Made by a program: the position numbers and the translations under genes. The notes under the pieces were generated by a model. That model ran no database searches and was not told where the DNA came from. It saw nothing but the letters and a program-made list of their open reading frames with translations. A DNA stretch of 46,911 bases from Defluviitaleaceae bacterium (GTDB lineage: Bacteria; Bacillota; Clostridia; Lachnospirales; WQUN01), in contig WQVC01000008.1 of NCBI GenBank assembly GCA_009781765.1, forward strand, positions 1 through 46,911, given 5' to 3'. Positions 8,153-16,626 of the stretch are shown one piece after another (position 1 is the stretch's first letter; every line of letters starts with the position of its first letter).

Positions 8153-9001
8153 TCACACCTTCTCGAACGTTTCTTTGGTTTCCGGGGCGGCGTCGCCCAA
8201 AACTTTATATTGCTCGGCGCAGACGGTTACGGCGGAAATAATCGCGTTGCGGAAGCCCTGTTTTTCGAGTTCGCAAACGGCGGCGATTGTTGTTCCGCCG
8301 GGCGAGCAGACTTCGCCTTTGAGCGTTGCGGGGTTTTCGCCGGTTTCGAGCACCATTTTTGCCGCACCGAGAAGGGCTTGGGCGGAAATATCTATGGCTT
8401 GCCGGCGAGAAAGCCCGTGTTTTACGCCTGCGTCGGCCATTGCTTCAATAAACATGAACGCATATGCCGGCGACGAGCCGGATATTCCGGTAAACGCATC
8501 GAAGAGATATTCCGGCAAAATTTCGGTTTTGCCCACGGAATTAAAAATTTTTAAAACCGTGGCGAGGTCTTTTTGCGTTACGTTTTCGCCGGCGCAAACG
8601 GCTGTCATGCCGGAATTTACGCGGGCGGGAGTGTTTGGCATAGTTTTCACGAGCTTGATTTTGCAGTCGCTGCCGAACATTTCCGCCGCGTGTTTAAGCC
8701 CCAACCCCGCCGCAAGAATTATTACCATTGCGTTAGGCTTGATTGAATCCTTGATTTCGTCGATTACGGGGCGATAAACGTTCGGCTTGACGCTGAGAAA
8801 AATAATTTCGGCGTTTTTTGCAACCTCGATGTTTGACGATGTTGTTTCCACGTTGCAGCTTTTGGAAATTTGCGCGAGCTGCTCGGCATCCGGGTCGGAT
8901 GCGATGATTTCCCACGCCGCAACCACGCCCGCGTTAATCGCGCCGTTGATGATGGCGGTTGCCATGTTTCCCGTTCCGATGAATCCTAACTTTTTAGGCA
9001 T
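8153..9001 (-). CDS. proC: Pyrroline-5-carboxylate reductase
   Basis: A 282-residue NAD(P)H-dependent enzyme for the last step of proline synthesis. The N-terminal Rossmann motif is GFIGTGNMATAI. Further signatures are VKTMPNTPARVNSGM and the C-terminal family block GISGSSPAYAFMFIEAMADAGVKHG (read here as GISGSSPAYAFM then EAMADAG), with VCSPGGTTIAA. The start at 9001 is set by GGGAG seven bases upstream; upstream codons are not conserved. The gene follows the restriction endonuclease gene closely and precedes proB, with an overlap, so the two proline genes form a unit. Confidence 0.95.
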   Translation of the reverse strand: MPKKLGFIGTGNMATAIINGAINAGVVAAWEIIASDPDAEQLAQISKSCNVETTSSNIEVAKNAEIIFLSVKPNVYRPVIDEIKDSIKPNAMVIILAAGLGLKHAAEMFGSDCKIKLVKTMPNTPARVNSGMTAVCAGENVTQKDLATVLKIFNSVGKTEILPEYLFDAFTGISGSSPAYAFMFIEAMADAGVKHGLSRRQAIDISAQALLGAAKMVLETGENPATLKGEVCSPGGTTIAAVCELEKQGFRNAIISAVTVCAEQYKVLGDAAPETKETFEKV

Positions 9002-9023
9002 TTTATATCTCCCTTCAAGAGTT

Positions 9024-9974
9024 TTATTCCCAATTACAATCAACACTGATAAATGTTGCAGGCATTCCGATTATTTGAATATCGAATTTTAAACTTGTTT
9101 CGACTTTCGTGCTTGCATTGTGGATTCGGAAACCGAATTGCCATCCGTTGTCCATAAATATTTCAACCGTACTTTGCGAATCCGGCTTGAACCCGACACC
9201 GATAATCCGTTTCGGAAATGCAGAAACGGGAATCATCCACCTCGGCTTCCGAAGGTTTGATTTGTTCAGCCGACCGCGCAAGTTATACGGTTGGACACGT
9301 GTCACCTGCTTGTTGTTAATGCCGATTACTTTGTAGAAATCGTAATTTCCAATCAAGTATTCAACCATGTTTTTTGCCAAAATTTCGCCGTGTTTTGCAT
9401 AGGCGCGTTCAATTTCCGCGAGAAAAGCGGTGAGCAAGGGAACATATACATCCTTTTCCTTTGCCGGCAACTCGCCCCAATTAAGATTTTCGCCTTTGCA
9501 TTTCGAAAGATAATCAAATACAGGCTTTATGTCGCTCCAATATTGCTCGGAACATTTTGCACCGAACCATTTATATCCGAAGTCGAGTTTACTTGAAAGG
9601 CGGCTGTGTTTCACTGCGAAATTGTTATTTTTTACGCTGATTCCGATTTCCCAACATATGCCGCTTCGTATAATCAGAATATCACGAACATCGCCCTCAA
9701 TGCCCGCTCCGTCGGGCTGTATTTTTATTTCTAAAATATCTGTGCCGGCTTCCGAAATAAGAGGCTCTGCTTTCAAAATTTGTTCCGAGCCGGCATTTGC
9801 ACTCAGCGCGAAGTTTTTTTTCATGTCGTCCGGAATTTCATCCCATGATGCTTTAGCGGCGAGAAAGCGGCTGTCCTCGGTAACCTGCACCGCTCGCACG
9901 GGACGCAAACGGTTTTCAAGGGCGCGCAGATATGCAAATTCCAACGCGCGACCGTTCCTGTTATTTATACTCAT
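9024..9974 (-). CDS. HaeIII-family type II restriction endonuclease
   Basis: A 316-residue protein resembling the HaeIII restriction endonuclease family: N-terminus [16 protein letters not shown], then ASWDEIP, and a probable metal-binding segment around [19 protein letters not shown]. It would cut unmethylated GGCC. The identification is strengthened by the adjacent methyltransferase, which closely resembles M.HaeIII. Its ATG overlaps the methyltransferase stop (ATGA), so translation is coupled, methylase first. The two genes are visibly more AT-rich than their neighbours, which fits horizontal gain between clpA and proC. The exact catalytic residues were not verified. Confidence 0.85.
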   Translation of the reverse strand: MSINNRNGRALEFAYLRALENRLRPVRAVQVTEDSRFLAAKASWDEIPDDMKKNFALSANAGSEQILKAEPLISEAGTDILEIKIQPDGAGIEGDVRDILIIRSGICWEIGISVKNNNFAVKHSRLSSKLDFGYKWFGAKCSEQYWSDIKPVFDYLSKCKGENLNWGELPAKEKDVYVPLLTAFLAEIERAYAKHGEILAKNMVEYLIGNYDFYKVIGINNKQVTRVQPYNLRGRLNKSNLRKPRWMIPVSAFPKRIIGVGFKPDSQSTVEIFMDNGWQFGFRIHNASTKVETSLKFDIQIIGMPATFISVDCNWE

Positions 9975-10951
9975 GTTGCCACCGCCTCTTTGATGGCCAG
10001 AGCTACAGCGCAGGCAAGTTTTACGGGAACAGCATTGCCAATCATTTTATATGCGTCTGTCAAGTTTGTGTAGTAAAACTTAAAGCTGTCGGGAAATGTT
10101 TGTATTCGGGCGCACTCTCTTACAGAAAGCCGGCGATACAAATGCTCCTTTCCTTTTACAAACTCGCGCTTGTTTTGCTCGATGAAGTTCATTTTCGGTG
10201 CCTGCGGATGAATCGGTGCGTGGCGTCCGCCTGCTTGAATGGTAAACGATTGTTCATCCCATGAGCGAACTCGGTTTCGGGACATGAAAATACTTGAAAA
10301 CCCGCCCGTCATATACTCGTGATTGCTTACATTGCACCTGTCACCGTTTGTTTTATTGTCGGGCAGTGCCGGGATAACGCTGTTTTGCAAATCACCGATG
10401 GCCTCCGAAAGAGGAATTTTACTTTTCTCGGGTTCGGGAAAATTAAATACGCATTCGAGGTCGCTGCGCAGACCCACATAAAATATGCGTTGCCTGTCTT
10501 GCGGAACGGAGTAGTCGGAAGCATTAAGCACTTTCATATGCACATCGTAGCCGGCATTTTTAAGCAGGTCTGTGATATTTTCAACCGCTTTTTTATTTCG
10601 GTCGGATAACATGCCGGGTACATTTTCCGCAAGAAAAAACTTTGGTTGTTTGTCCTTAATCAGTCGAACATAATCAAAAAAAAGCTGTCCCCTCGGGTCG
10701 TCTATTCCGCGCAAACTTCCGGCCTCGCTCCACGATTGACATGGAGGTCCGCCGATTATTCCGTCACATTCGGGAAAGCAATCCGAATCAATGCTTCGTA
10801 TGTCGCCCTTAATCAACGGCGCGGTGTGATTTTTTTCATATGTTTCCCAGATAGACTTGTCGTACTCGTTGGCGGCAACAATATCAAACCCTGCACGAGC
10901 AAACCCCAAATCCAAACCGCCTGCACCCGAAAAAAGCGACACTAATTTCAT
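9971..10951 (-). CDS. DNA cytosine-5 methyltransferase, HaeIII type
   Basis: A 326-residue C5 cytosine methyltransferase. Motif [13 protein letters not shown] binds S-adenosylmethionine; motif [14 protein letters not shown] carries the catalytic Cys; motif [12 protein letters not shown]; motif [16 protein letters not shown]; motif [18 protein letters not shown]; motif [12 protein letters not shown]. The match to M.HaeIII, as I remember it, is strong across the whole length, including the target-recognition part ([10 protein letters not shown]...HPQAP), so methylation of the internal C in GGCC is predicted. It is coupled to the endonuclease gene. The clpA stop lies 21 bp upstream. Confidence 0.95.
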   Translation of the reverse strand: MKLVSLFSGAGGLDLGFARAGFDIVAANEYDKSIWETYEKNHTAPLIKGDIRSIDSDCFPECDGIIGGPPCQSWSEAGSLRGIDDPRGQLFFDYVRLIKDKQPKFFLAENVPGMLSDRNKKAVENITDLLKNAGYDVHMKVLNASDYSVPQDRQRIFYVGLRSDLECVFNFPEPEKSKIPLSEAIGDLQNSVIPALPDNKTNGDRCNVSNHEYMTGGFSSIFMSRNRVRSWDEQSFTIQAGGRHAPIHPQAPKMNFIEQNKREFVKGKEHLYRRLSVRECARIQTFPDSFKFYYTNLTDAYKMIGNAVPVKLACAVALAIKEAVAT

Positions 10952-10972
10952 GCTCCCACCCCGAAAAATTTA

Positions 10973-13306
10973 TTACATGCCGGTTTTTATTTTAAACTCG
11001 CCTTTTGCAAAATTCAGCTTGCATGTGCCGCCGTTTTTAAGTTCGCCGAAAAGCACTTCGGACACAAGCAATTTTTTTATGTCGTTTTCAACGACGCGAA
11101 TAATTTCACGCGCACCGTAGGTTTCGGAAAACCCTTTTGATGCGACGTAATCGACGGCGGATTTCGATGCGGTGAATTTTATATTTTTCGCCGCTAATTT
11201 TGCCGCTAACTTGTTCAACGCTTTTTTTGCAATCAGCACGGCCATTTCTTGGTCAACGGGCTTGAATCGCACGATTGCATCAAGGCGATTGCGAAATTCC
11301 GGGCTGAACATTTTTTCCACGGCTTTGTTTGCGGCGGCGGCATCAAGATTTCCGTCAAAACCGATTGTTTGGCGCGTCATTTCGCGCGCGCCGGCGTTGG
11401 ACGTCATAATAATTATAACATTGCGGAAGTCGGCTTTTTTGCCCGTGTTGTCGGTAAGCGAACCATAATCCGTGACTTGCAAAAGCACGTTCAAAATATC
11501 CGCGTGAGCTTTTTCGATTTCGTCCAAAAGAAGAACGCAGTGCGGATTTTTTCGAATTGCGTCAGTGAGAAGCCCGCCTTCTTCGTAGCCGACGTATCCC
11601 GGCGGCGAACCGATTAACCGCGCAACGGCGTGTTTTTCCTGATATTCGCTCATATCAAAGCGGGAAAGTTGTATGCCCAAAATTTCCGCAAGTTGCTTGG
11701 CAACTTCCGTTTTTCCGACGCCCGTAGGCCCGACAAACAGCAGCGACGCAACGGGGCGGTCGGGTTCGTTTAAGCCGGCGCGAGCGGAATGAATCGCGTG
11801 CGAAATCGTTTCTACTGCCTCTTCCTGCCCGAAAACACGTCCGCATAAATTTTCGCGCAAATTTTTAAGCGCGACGGATTCATTTGCGGCGACACTTTTT
11901 TCGGGAATTTTTGCCGTTCGTGCAATTACACGCTCGATGACTGCTTCGGTGACGTCGAGTGCTTTCGTTCCTTTGCGCGTCGACGTCGAGGGGGCGTACT
12001 CACTTGCGTTCGATTTCGATTCCGGCGTTATGCCCGGTTCTGAGAGCGCGTCCCGGCGCATGTCCGGCTTCGAGAGCGCGTGTCGCGCCGAATTTTTGTC
12101 CCCGGTGTTGCACAGGCGCGTTGAAACGCCGGCTTCGTCCATTATATCAATAGCTTTGTCGGGCAGGAAGCGGTCGTTCATGTGCTTTGCCGACAACGCG
12201 ACGATTTTTTCCAAAACGGTGTCGGTGTATTTTACGTCGTGAAATTCCTCGTAATGCGAGCGCAAGCCCTGCAAAATTTTTACGCACTCCGCTTCGCTCG
12301 GTTCGTGTACGTCGATTTTTGCAAAACGTCGCGCAAGCGCGCGGTCTTTTTCGAAATGTTTTTTGTAATCCTCAAAGGTCGTCGAGCCGATAAATCGGAT
12401 TTCGCCCCGCGAAAGATACGGCTTTATTATGCTTGTTGCGTCCATGCTGCTGCCCGAAACCGCGCCCGTGCCGACAACCGTATGAATTTCGTCGATGTAC
12501 AAAATCGGTTTTTCGAGTTTCGCGACGGCCTCCAGCAGCTTGACAAGCCGCTCTTCGAAATCGCCGCGATAGCGCGTGCCGGCAACAAGCGTTCCCATAT
12601 CCACGCGAAAAATGCGCACATTTTTAAGCGGCGCGGGAACATCGCCGGCGGCAATTTTTTGCGCCAAGCCCTCGACGATTGCGGTTTTGCCGACGCCGGG
12701 GTCGCCGACATGCACGGGATTATTTTTCAGGCGGCGACACAAAACATGCACCGTTCGTTCGAGAATATCTTCGCGCCCCACAAGCGGGTCAAGTTTGCCG
12801 TCTTTGGCGGCGCGAACAAGGTCAACCGTATACGTTGTGAGATTTTTATCCTGCTTTTCGTCGCCGGTACCGGTTGCGCCGGCTTCCTGCATTGATTTTT
12901 TTGAGAAAACCTGCTTATCAACGCCGTTTTTGGCAAGAATATACTTTGCATATGATTCGCGAAGCGTAAATATTGCCAACAAAAAATCCGGAACGGTTGT
13001 CATGGTTTGGCCTGCATTTCGGGCGTTCATGGCGGCGAGTTCGAGCATTTGGTTAAACGCAAAACTTTCCATGGGCGACGCAGTAATTTTTCGCGGCAAC
13101 TGCTCTTCAAAAAAACGTGTAAGCTCTGTCGAAATTTTTTCCAAATTTCCGCCGCCGCGCCGAATAAGTTCTTTAACGTCGTCGAACATTAACGCGCTGT
13201 ACAAAAAATGCTCCGGCATAATGTACTCGTGGCCGTGAAGCCGCGCCTCGTTTACCGCAACAACATATACCTGACTCACTAAATTGTCGAGCTTCATGTT
13301 AAACAT
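10973..13306 (-). CDS. clpA: ATP-dependent Clp protease ATP-binding subunit ClpA
   Basis: A 777-residue double AAA+ unfoldase that feeds substrates to ClpP. N-domain at about 1-150; first Walker A GDPGVGKTAIVEG and Walker B ILYIDEIHTVVG; second Walker A GPTGVGKTEVAKQ and Walker B VLLLDEIEKAH. The ClpP-binding IGF loop is present (QTIGFDGN). There is no long coiled-coil middle domain, so it is ClpA rather than ClpB or ClpC. The neighbour clpS supports this. Between DEAGVSTRL and VTEAVIERVIARTAKIPEK it carries about 40 extra residues (about 395-440) encoded by a short repeat (family D). The start is either the first ATG, GGAGG three bases upstream, or the fourth codon. Confidence 0.95.
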   Translation of the reverse strand: MFNMKLDNLVSQVYVVAVNEARLHGHEYIMPEHFLYSALMFDDVKELIRRGGGNLEKISTELTRFFEEQLPRKITASPMESFAFNQMLELAAMNARNAGQTMTTVPDFLLAIFTLRESYAKYILAKNGVDKQVFSKKSMQEAGATGTGDEKQDKNLTTYTVDLVRAAKDGKLDPLVGREDILERTVHVLCRRLKNNPVHVGDPGVGKTAIVEGLAQKIAAGDVPAPLKNVRIFRVDMGTLVAGTRYRGDFEERLVKLLEAVAKLEKPILYIDEIHTVVGTGAVSGSSMDATSIIKPYLSRGEIRFIGSTTFEDYKKHFEKDRALARRFAKIDVHEPSEAECVKILQGLRSHYEEFHDVKYTDTVLEKIVALSAKHMNDRFLPDKAIDIMDEAGVSTRLCNTGDKNSARHALSKPDMRRDALSEPGITPESKSNASEYAPSTSTRKGTKALDVTEAVIERVIARTAKIPEKSVAANESVALKNLRENLCGRVFGQEEAVETISHAIHSARAGLNEPDRPVASLLFVGPTGVGKTEVAKQLAEILGIQLSRFDMSEYQEKHAVARLIGSPPGYVGYEEGGLLTDAIRKNPHCVLLLDEIEKAHADILNVLLQVTDYGSLTDNTGKKADFRNVIIIMTSNAGAREMTRQTIGFDGNLDAAAANKAVEKMFSPEFRNRLDAIVRFKPVDQEMAVLIAKKALNKLAAKLAAKNIKFTASKSAVDYVASKGFSETYGAREIIRVVENDIKKLLVSEVLFGELKNGGTCKLNFAKGEFKIKTGM
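11990..12110 (-). repeat. Family D in-frame insertion in clpA
   Basis: Two degenerate 30-bp tandem units, seen on the plus strand as TGCCCGGTTCTGAGAGCGCG (12031) and TGTCCGGCTTCGAGAGCGCG (12061). The core TCCGGCTTCGAG also occurs in carB and, on the other strand, in the radical SAM gene. It adds residues read as SKPDMRRDALSEPG between the two AAA modules. Confidence 0.65.
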
Positions 13307-13604
13307 CTGCCTCCCGAATTGTAAGTTTGAGCGGAAATCCGCGGTCGGATGCGCGTAAATCCGCTTGGGATTTTTTTGTTACCGCAATATCAAAAACATA
13401 AACGCCCGCAACGCCATGCCCCAAAGTATGAACCTCCATCATTAAAGCGGCGGCAGCGGGCGGCGTTTTGTGAAAAATTTGCGTAAGAACTTCCGTAACA
13501 AAATCCATCGTTGTTATTTCGTCGTTATGAATAATGACCTCGTACATGCTTGGGGTACGCATTTTTACGTCATTTTCAATTAAGTCCTGAGAATAAGAAT
13601 CCAT
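13299..13604 (-). CDS. clpS: ATP-dependent Clp protease adaptor ClpS
   Basis: A 101-residue adaptor with the family core YEVIIHNDEITTMDFVTEVL, then HTLGHGVAGVYVFDIA (the usual MxxVHxxGxG pocket region). It delivers N-degron substrates to ClpA. It is transcribed just before clpA and overlaps its start. A longer antisense-like reading frame over its 5' end (13576-13818) was rejected. A -35/-10 pair lies about 60-90 bp upstream. Confidence 0.93.
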   Translation of the reverse strand: MDSYSQDLIENDVKMRTPSMYEVIIHNDEITTMDFVTEVLTQIFHKTPPAAAALMMEVHTLGHGVAGVYVFDIAVTKKSQADLRASDRGFPLKLTIREADV

Positions 13605-13661
13605 TGTGATTTTTCCTTCTGAAAAATTTTTTCAACCGAGAACTAATAGGTTTTGCATTTG

Positions 13662-13691
13662 ATTTTACAATAATCCTTCCGGTACAATCAA
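13662..13691 (-). promoter_or_regulatory. Candidate clpS-clpA promoter
   Basis: On the minus strand TTGATT (13691-13686), an 18-bp spacer and TAAAAT (13667-13662), about 60 bp before the clpS start. Confidence 0.4.
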
Positions 13692-13790
13692 GGGAAATAT
13701 ATCTGAACGCGAAACACAAACCTCCGCCGATTAAAAAAACGGCAGGCGAATGCGTTAGGCAATTTTTAATTTCGCATATACACCACCACC

Positions 13791-13933
13791 GGACTTCTTG
13801 CGCAACTGTAATTTTCATTTCGGGGTTTGCGGCAAAGCACCTCGCTCAATGTCGTTTTGCTTCGCAAAACAACCGGTCGCTCGGCAAGCCGCGTAACCCC
13901 GAAACGAAAATTTTGAAGTTATGCAAGAAGTCC
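13791..13933. repeat. Family C palindromic element, full copy
   Basis: A 143-bp imperfect palindrome with ends GGACTTCTTGC and GCAAGAAGTCC and inner arms TTTCATTTCGGGGTTTGCGG / GCGTAACCCCGAAACGAAA. The loop-proximal part (CTCGCTCAATGTC ... CCGGTCGCTCGGC) resembles the same part of family B. The gap 13605-13937 holds this element and the clpS promoter only. No target duplication is apparent. Confidence 0.7.
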
Positions 13934-13937
13934 ACTA

Positions 13938-15593
13938 ATGAAAGCAGGCGAAGTTGTGAATTATACGGATTACATTTCTATACTGCACAGCCTTTTCGAA
14001 AAATCCTTCGTCGGGGCGTATCGTGATGCCGACAAAAATAAGCGACGCAAAATTTTGCCGTATTTACATGCGGTTCACCGGCGGTGGTATTATTCTACGC
14101 TTGTTGAATACGCGCCGTTTTCTCCCGCAAATTTGACGGGATGCATCTCCGCTTATTTTGAAGAACCCGCCGATACCTATATTGTTCCCGTTTTGCGCAC
14201 TCCAACCAAATTTTCCGGCATAAATTTTCGCACTGTTTCGTATTCGCTTGAAAACCATCCCGTTGTTGCCGATTTTCGTGCCTTAATAAATTTTTGCACT
14301 CCTTATATCGACCTGCACCAAAGCAGTTGCCTTACCGACCCGCAAGCCCTCGAAGCCGCCGAATTATTATCGCTTAACGACCCGCATTACGCCTCTTTTT
14401 TACTGGAGCTTGCGCTCAGGATGCGACTGCTGAAGGGTTGTCCGTCGTTGTATGTGCAACGAATGGAGCCGTCAAAAAAATGCGATGAGCTTTTCGCGCT
14501 GTCGAACGAGGATATTTTGCGCGAAATCGTTGATGCAACTATTAAAATGACGGTGTATAATATGCAAAACGAATCGCCACTGCCCGAGAATATTTTTACG
14601 GAATCGTTCATACGCTCGCTATTGGCGAATCCGCTTGAAACCGACGAGCTTTTTCAGCGTGTTTTTGATGCTGCCGGTTACGATTTTGACGCATTTGCGG
14701 AAATCGGCAACAATCCTCCGGGCGGCCTGAGCGACATTCCGCCGGAACTTTTGGGGATTGACATGGAGATGCTTTCCGGTGCATTTTTTATGGGCATTGT
14801 GCTTGACAGATATTTTTACACGCCGTTCGGGCATTTTTTGCGAATTATTCGCCCGCTTTACGCTTTGCCTTTTGCACTTGCCGAAGAGTTGCAGGCGTAC
14901 GTTGTTGTCGGCGGCGACCCGGATGAAGCGTTTATCGCATTTTTTGCCCCGTGCAGTAGCTATTCTCTCACCGATTTAGGGCTGAAAATTCTGAACGTCA
15001 AAAAAACCGACAGCAATTATTTCAACGCCGCCGATATGAATTTCGAAAACATGAAAGACACAATTTTCGCAAGCGAATACGCCATCGAAAAGTTTGTTGA
15101 AATCGCCGCAATTTTTTCGCCGGTTACAAGCGGCGGCGGCTTGCCGGACAAAATTTACACGTTTCGCACGCGCCTCGGCAGCGACTCCTCGGTTTGGGCG
15201 CACGTGCAGGTTCCCGACACCTTTACCCTCGAAGAACTTTACGACACTCTTACCGGTTGGTTCGACCTGAAAAACAACGGCGAGTACAGCTTCTTCCACG
15301 ATAAAGTCGAAAATCGTTTTGCCGAGTACCCCTCGTCGAAGCGCGGCGCGAAAACAAAAACAACCAAAAAGCCCGCCGAACTTTTCACACTTGCCGAACT
15401 CGATTTCGAACACATGCAAACCATGATTCTTGCGGCATACGGTCAGTCGGCGATTTTTTCCGGCGAACCGCCCGTTGTTCGCCTCACATTGGAGCGTCTT
15501 ACTTCCAAAGACCCCGACCCCGACGACCTCTACCCCTGCATTTCACGCGCAAGCAAAAAAATGCAGGAAGTTTTGAATAATTCCTCAGATTAA
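13938..15593 (+). CDS. Protein with C-terminal pRiA4b ORF-3-like domain
   Basis: A 551-residue soluble protein. The N-terminal ~390 residues show no family I recognise. The segment around 400-460, KIYTFRTRLGSDSSVWAHVQ then VPDTFTLEELYDTLTGWFD and EYSFF, fits the plasmid pRiA4b ORF-3-like domain (PF07929), found beside mobile elements and in uncharacterised proteins. Two stretches, DMNFENMKDTI and ELDFEHMQTMI, are similar to each other. The start is uncertain: the ATG at 13938 is only 5 bp past the family-C palindrome, with a weak site (AAGAAG). The insertion may have replaced the original promoter and leader. Function unknown. Confidence 0.75.
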   Translation: MKAGEVVNYTDYISILHSLFEKSFVGAYRDADKNKRRKILPYLHAVHRRWYYSTLVEYAPFSPANLTGCISAYFEEPADTYIVPVLRTPTKFSGINFRTVSYSLENHPVVADFRALINFCTPYIDLHQSSCLTDPQALEAAELLSLNDPHYASFLLELALRMRLLKGCPSLYVQRMEPSKKCDELFALSNEDILREIVDATIKMTVYNMQNESPLPENIFTESFIRSLLANPLETDELFQRVFDAAGYDFDAFAEIGNNPPGGLSDIPPELLGIDMEMLSGAFFMGIVLDRYFYTPFGHFLRIIRPLYALPFALAEELQAYVVVGGDPDEAFIAFFAPCSSYSLTDLGLKILNVKKTDSNYFNAADMNFENMKDTIFASEYAIEKFVEIAAIFSPVTSGGGLPDKIYTFRTRLGSDSSVWAHVQVPDTFTLEELYDTLTGWFDLKNNGEYSFFHDKVENRFAEYPSSKRGAKTKTTKKPAELFTLAELDFEHMQTMILAAYGQSAIFSGEPPVVRLTLERLTSKDPDPDDLYPCISRASKKMQEVLNNSSD

Positions 15594-15595
15594 AA

Positions 15596-15808
15596 GCTCG
15601 GGGCTTCGCCCCGCACCCTCTCACGCGCAAGCGCGTTGGCCGGGCGGCCCGTTGCTCCGCAACGCCGGCTTCGCCGGAGTCATGCCCACGAACTTTTTGA
15701 AAAAAGTTCGACAAAAACTTTATCAAAATCGCGCGAAGCGTGATTTTATGAAGGGGTCAAGGGGTCGTTGACCCCTTGCAGGGGCGCGGGGACAGAGTCC
15801 CCGCAGTC
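15596..15808. repeat. Family A hairpin-array repeat, copy A4 (longest)
   Basis: At least nine consecutive hairpins: CGGGGCTTCGCCCCG, ACGCGCAAGCGCGT, GGCCGGGCGGCC, TTGCTCCGCAA, CCGGCTTCGCCGG, GAACTTTTTGAAAAAAGTTC, ATCGCGCGAAGCGTGAT, GGGGTCGTTGACCCC and CGGGGACAGAGTCCCCG. It shares the middle block with A6 and the last block with the copy inside the radical SAM gene. Confidence 0.8.
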
Positions 15809-15814
15809 CAAACA

Positions 15815-15843
15815 TTGCACATCACGCAAAAAATCATTATAAT
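15815..15843 (+). promoter_or_regulatory. Promoter of the prpC-prkC-rsgA unit
   Basis: TTGCAC (15815-15820), 17-bp spacer, TATAAT (15838-15843), 25 bp before the prpC start with AGGAGG in between. It is a strong housekeeping-type match. Confidence 0.7.
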
Positions 15844-15867
15844 GTAGCCGGAACAGGAGGCATTTGT

Positions 15868-16614
15868 ATGTACGCAGCCGGTCTTTCGGATGTTGGCGCG
15901 GTTCGCGAGCAGAACGAGGACGCCTTTTTTGTGCGCAACGAGCCTATAGGGCCGTTCCCTAACTTATTTGTTGTGGCGGACGGTATGGGCGGTCATAAAG
16001 CCGGGGAGGTTGCAAGCAACCTTGCCGTGGAAAAATTTTGCGCATTTATCAAAGATTTCCCCGCGTCGGAATTTTTGCGCCCCGGAGATTATTTAGACCT
16101 TCTTATCGGCGCGGCGCAGTATGCCGGTGAGGAAATTATCAAAAAAGCGGATGAGGACGAATCTATGCTCGGCATGGGAACAACCCTTACCGCCTGTGTT
16201 ATTGCCGATAAAAAGGCGTTTATTGCGCATATCGGCGATTCGCGGGTGTATTTTGTGTACAACTTGGGCGTAACGCAAATTACTACCGACCACACCTTCG
16301 TTGAAGAGCTTTTGCAAACCGGTCGCGTTACCGAAGATGAAATAAAAACTCATCCGCGTCGGCATGTTCTTACGCGGGTACTCGGCGTGTCCGATAATAT
16401 GCTGGTTGACGGCATTGTGCGCGATTTGGGCGATGCGAAGGCTGTCTTATTATGCTCCGACGGGCTTACAAATATGCTTGATAATGACGCCATAGTAAGA
16501 ATTGTAAACGGCTTGGGTTATGTCGAACACCGCACAAAGTATCTCATAGATGAAGCAAACAAAAGAGGCGGGCTTGACAATATCTCGGCAATTGTTGTAG
16601 ACGTAAACAGGTAG
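15868..16614 (+). CDS. prpC: PP2C-type serine/threonine phosphatase
   Basis: A 248-residue metal-dependent phosphatase. Motifs: SDVGAVREQNEDAFF at the N-terminus, FVVADGMGGHKAGE (metal-binding Asp and the DGMGGH box), MGMGTTLTACVI, AHIGDSRVYF, LLCSDGLTNM and GLDNISAIVVD at the C-terminus. It reverses phosphorylation by the PASTA kinase encoded 12 bp downstream; this gene pair is standard in Firmicutes and controls cell-wall and division proteins. AGGAGG lies eight bases before the ATG, with a good promoter just upstream. Confidence 0.95.
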   Translation: MYAAGLSDVGAVREQNEDAFFVRNEPIGPFPNLFVVADGMGGHKAGEVASNLAVEKFCAFIKDFPASEFLRPGDYLDLLIGAAQYAGEEIIKKADEDESMLGMGTTLTACVIADKKAFIAHIGDSRVYFVYNLGVTQITTDHTFVEELLQTGRVTEDEIKTHPRRHVLTRVLGVSDNMLVDGIVRDLGDAKAVLLCSDGLTNMLDNDAIVRIVNGLGYVEHRTKYLIDEANKRGGLDNISAIVVDVNR

Positions 16615-16626
16615 GAGGGGTCAGGT

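Noticed and set aside
13576-13818. 80-residue frame upstream of clpS
   Set aside because: Overlaps the clpS start and promoter and family-C sequence; no ribosome site.
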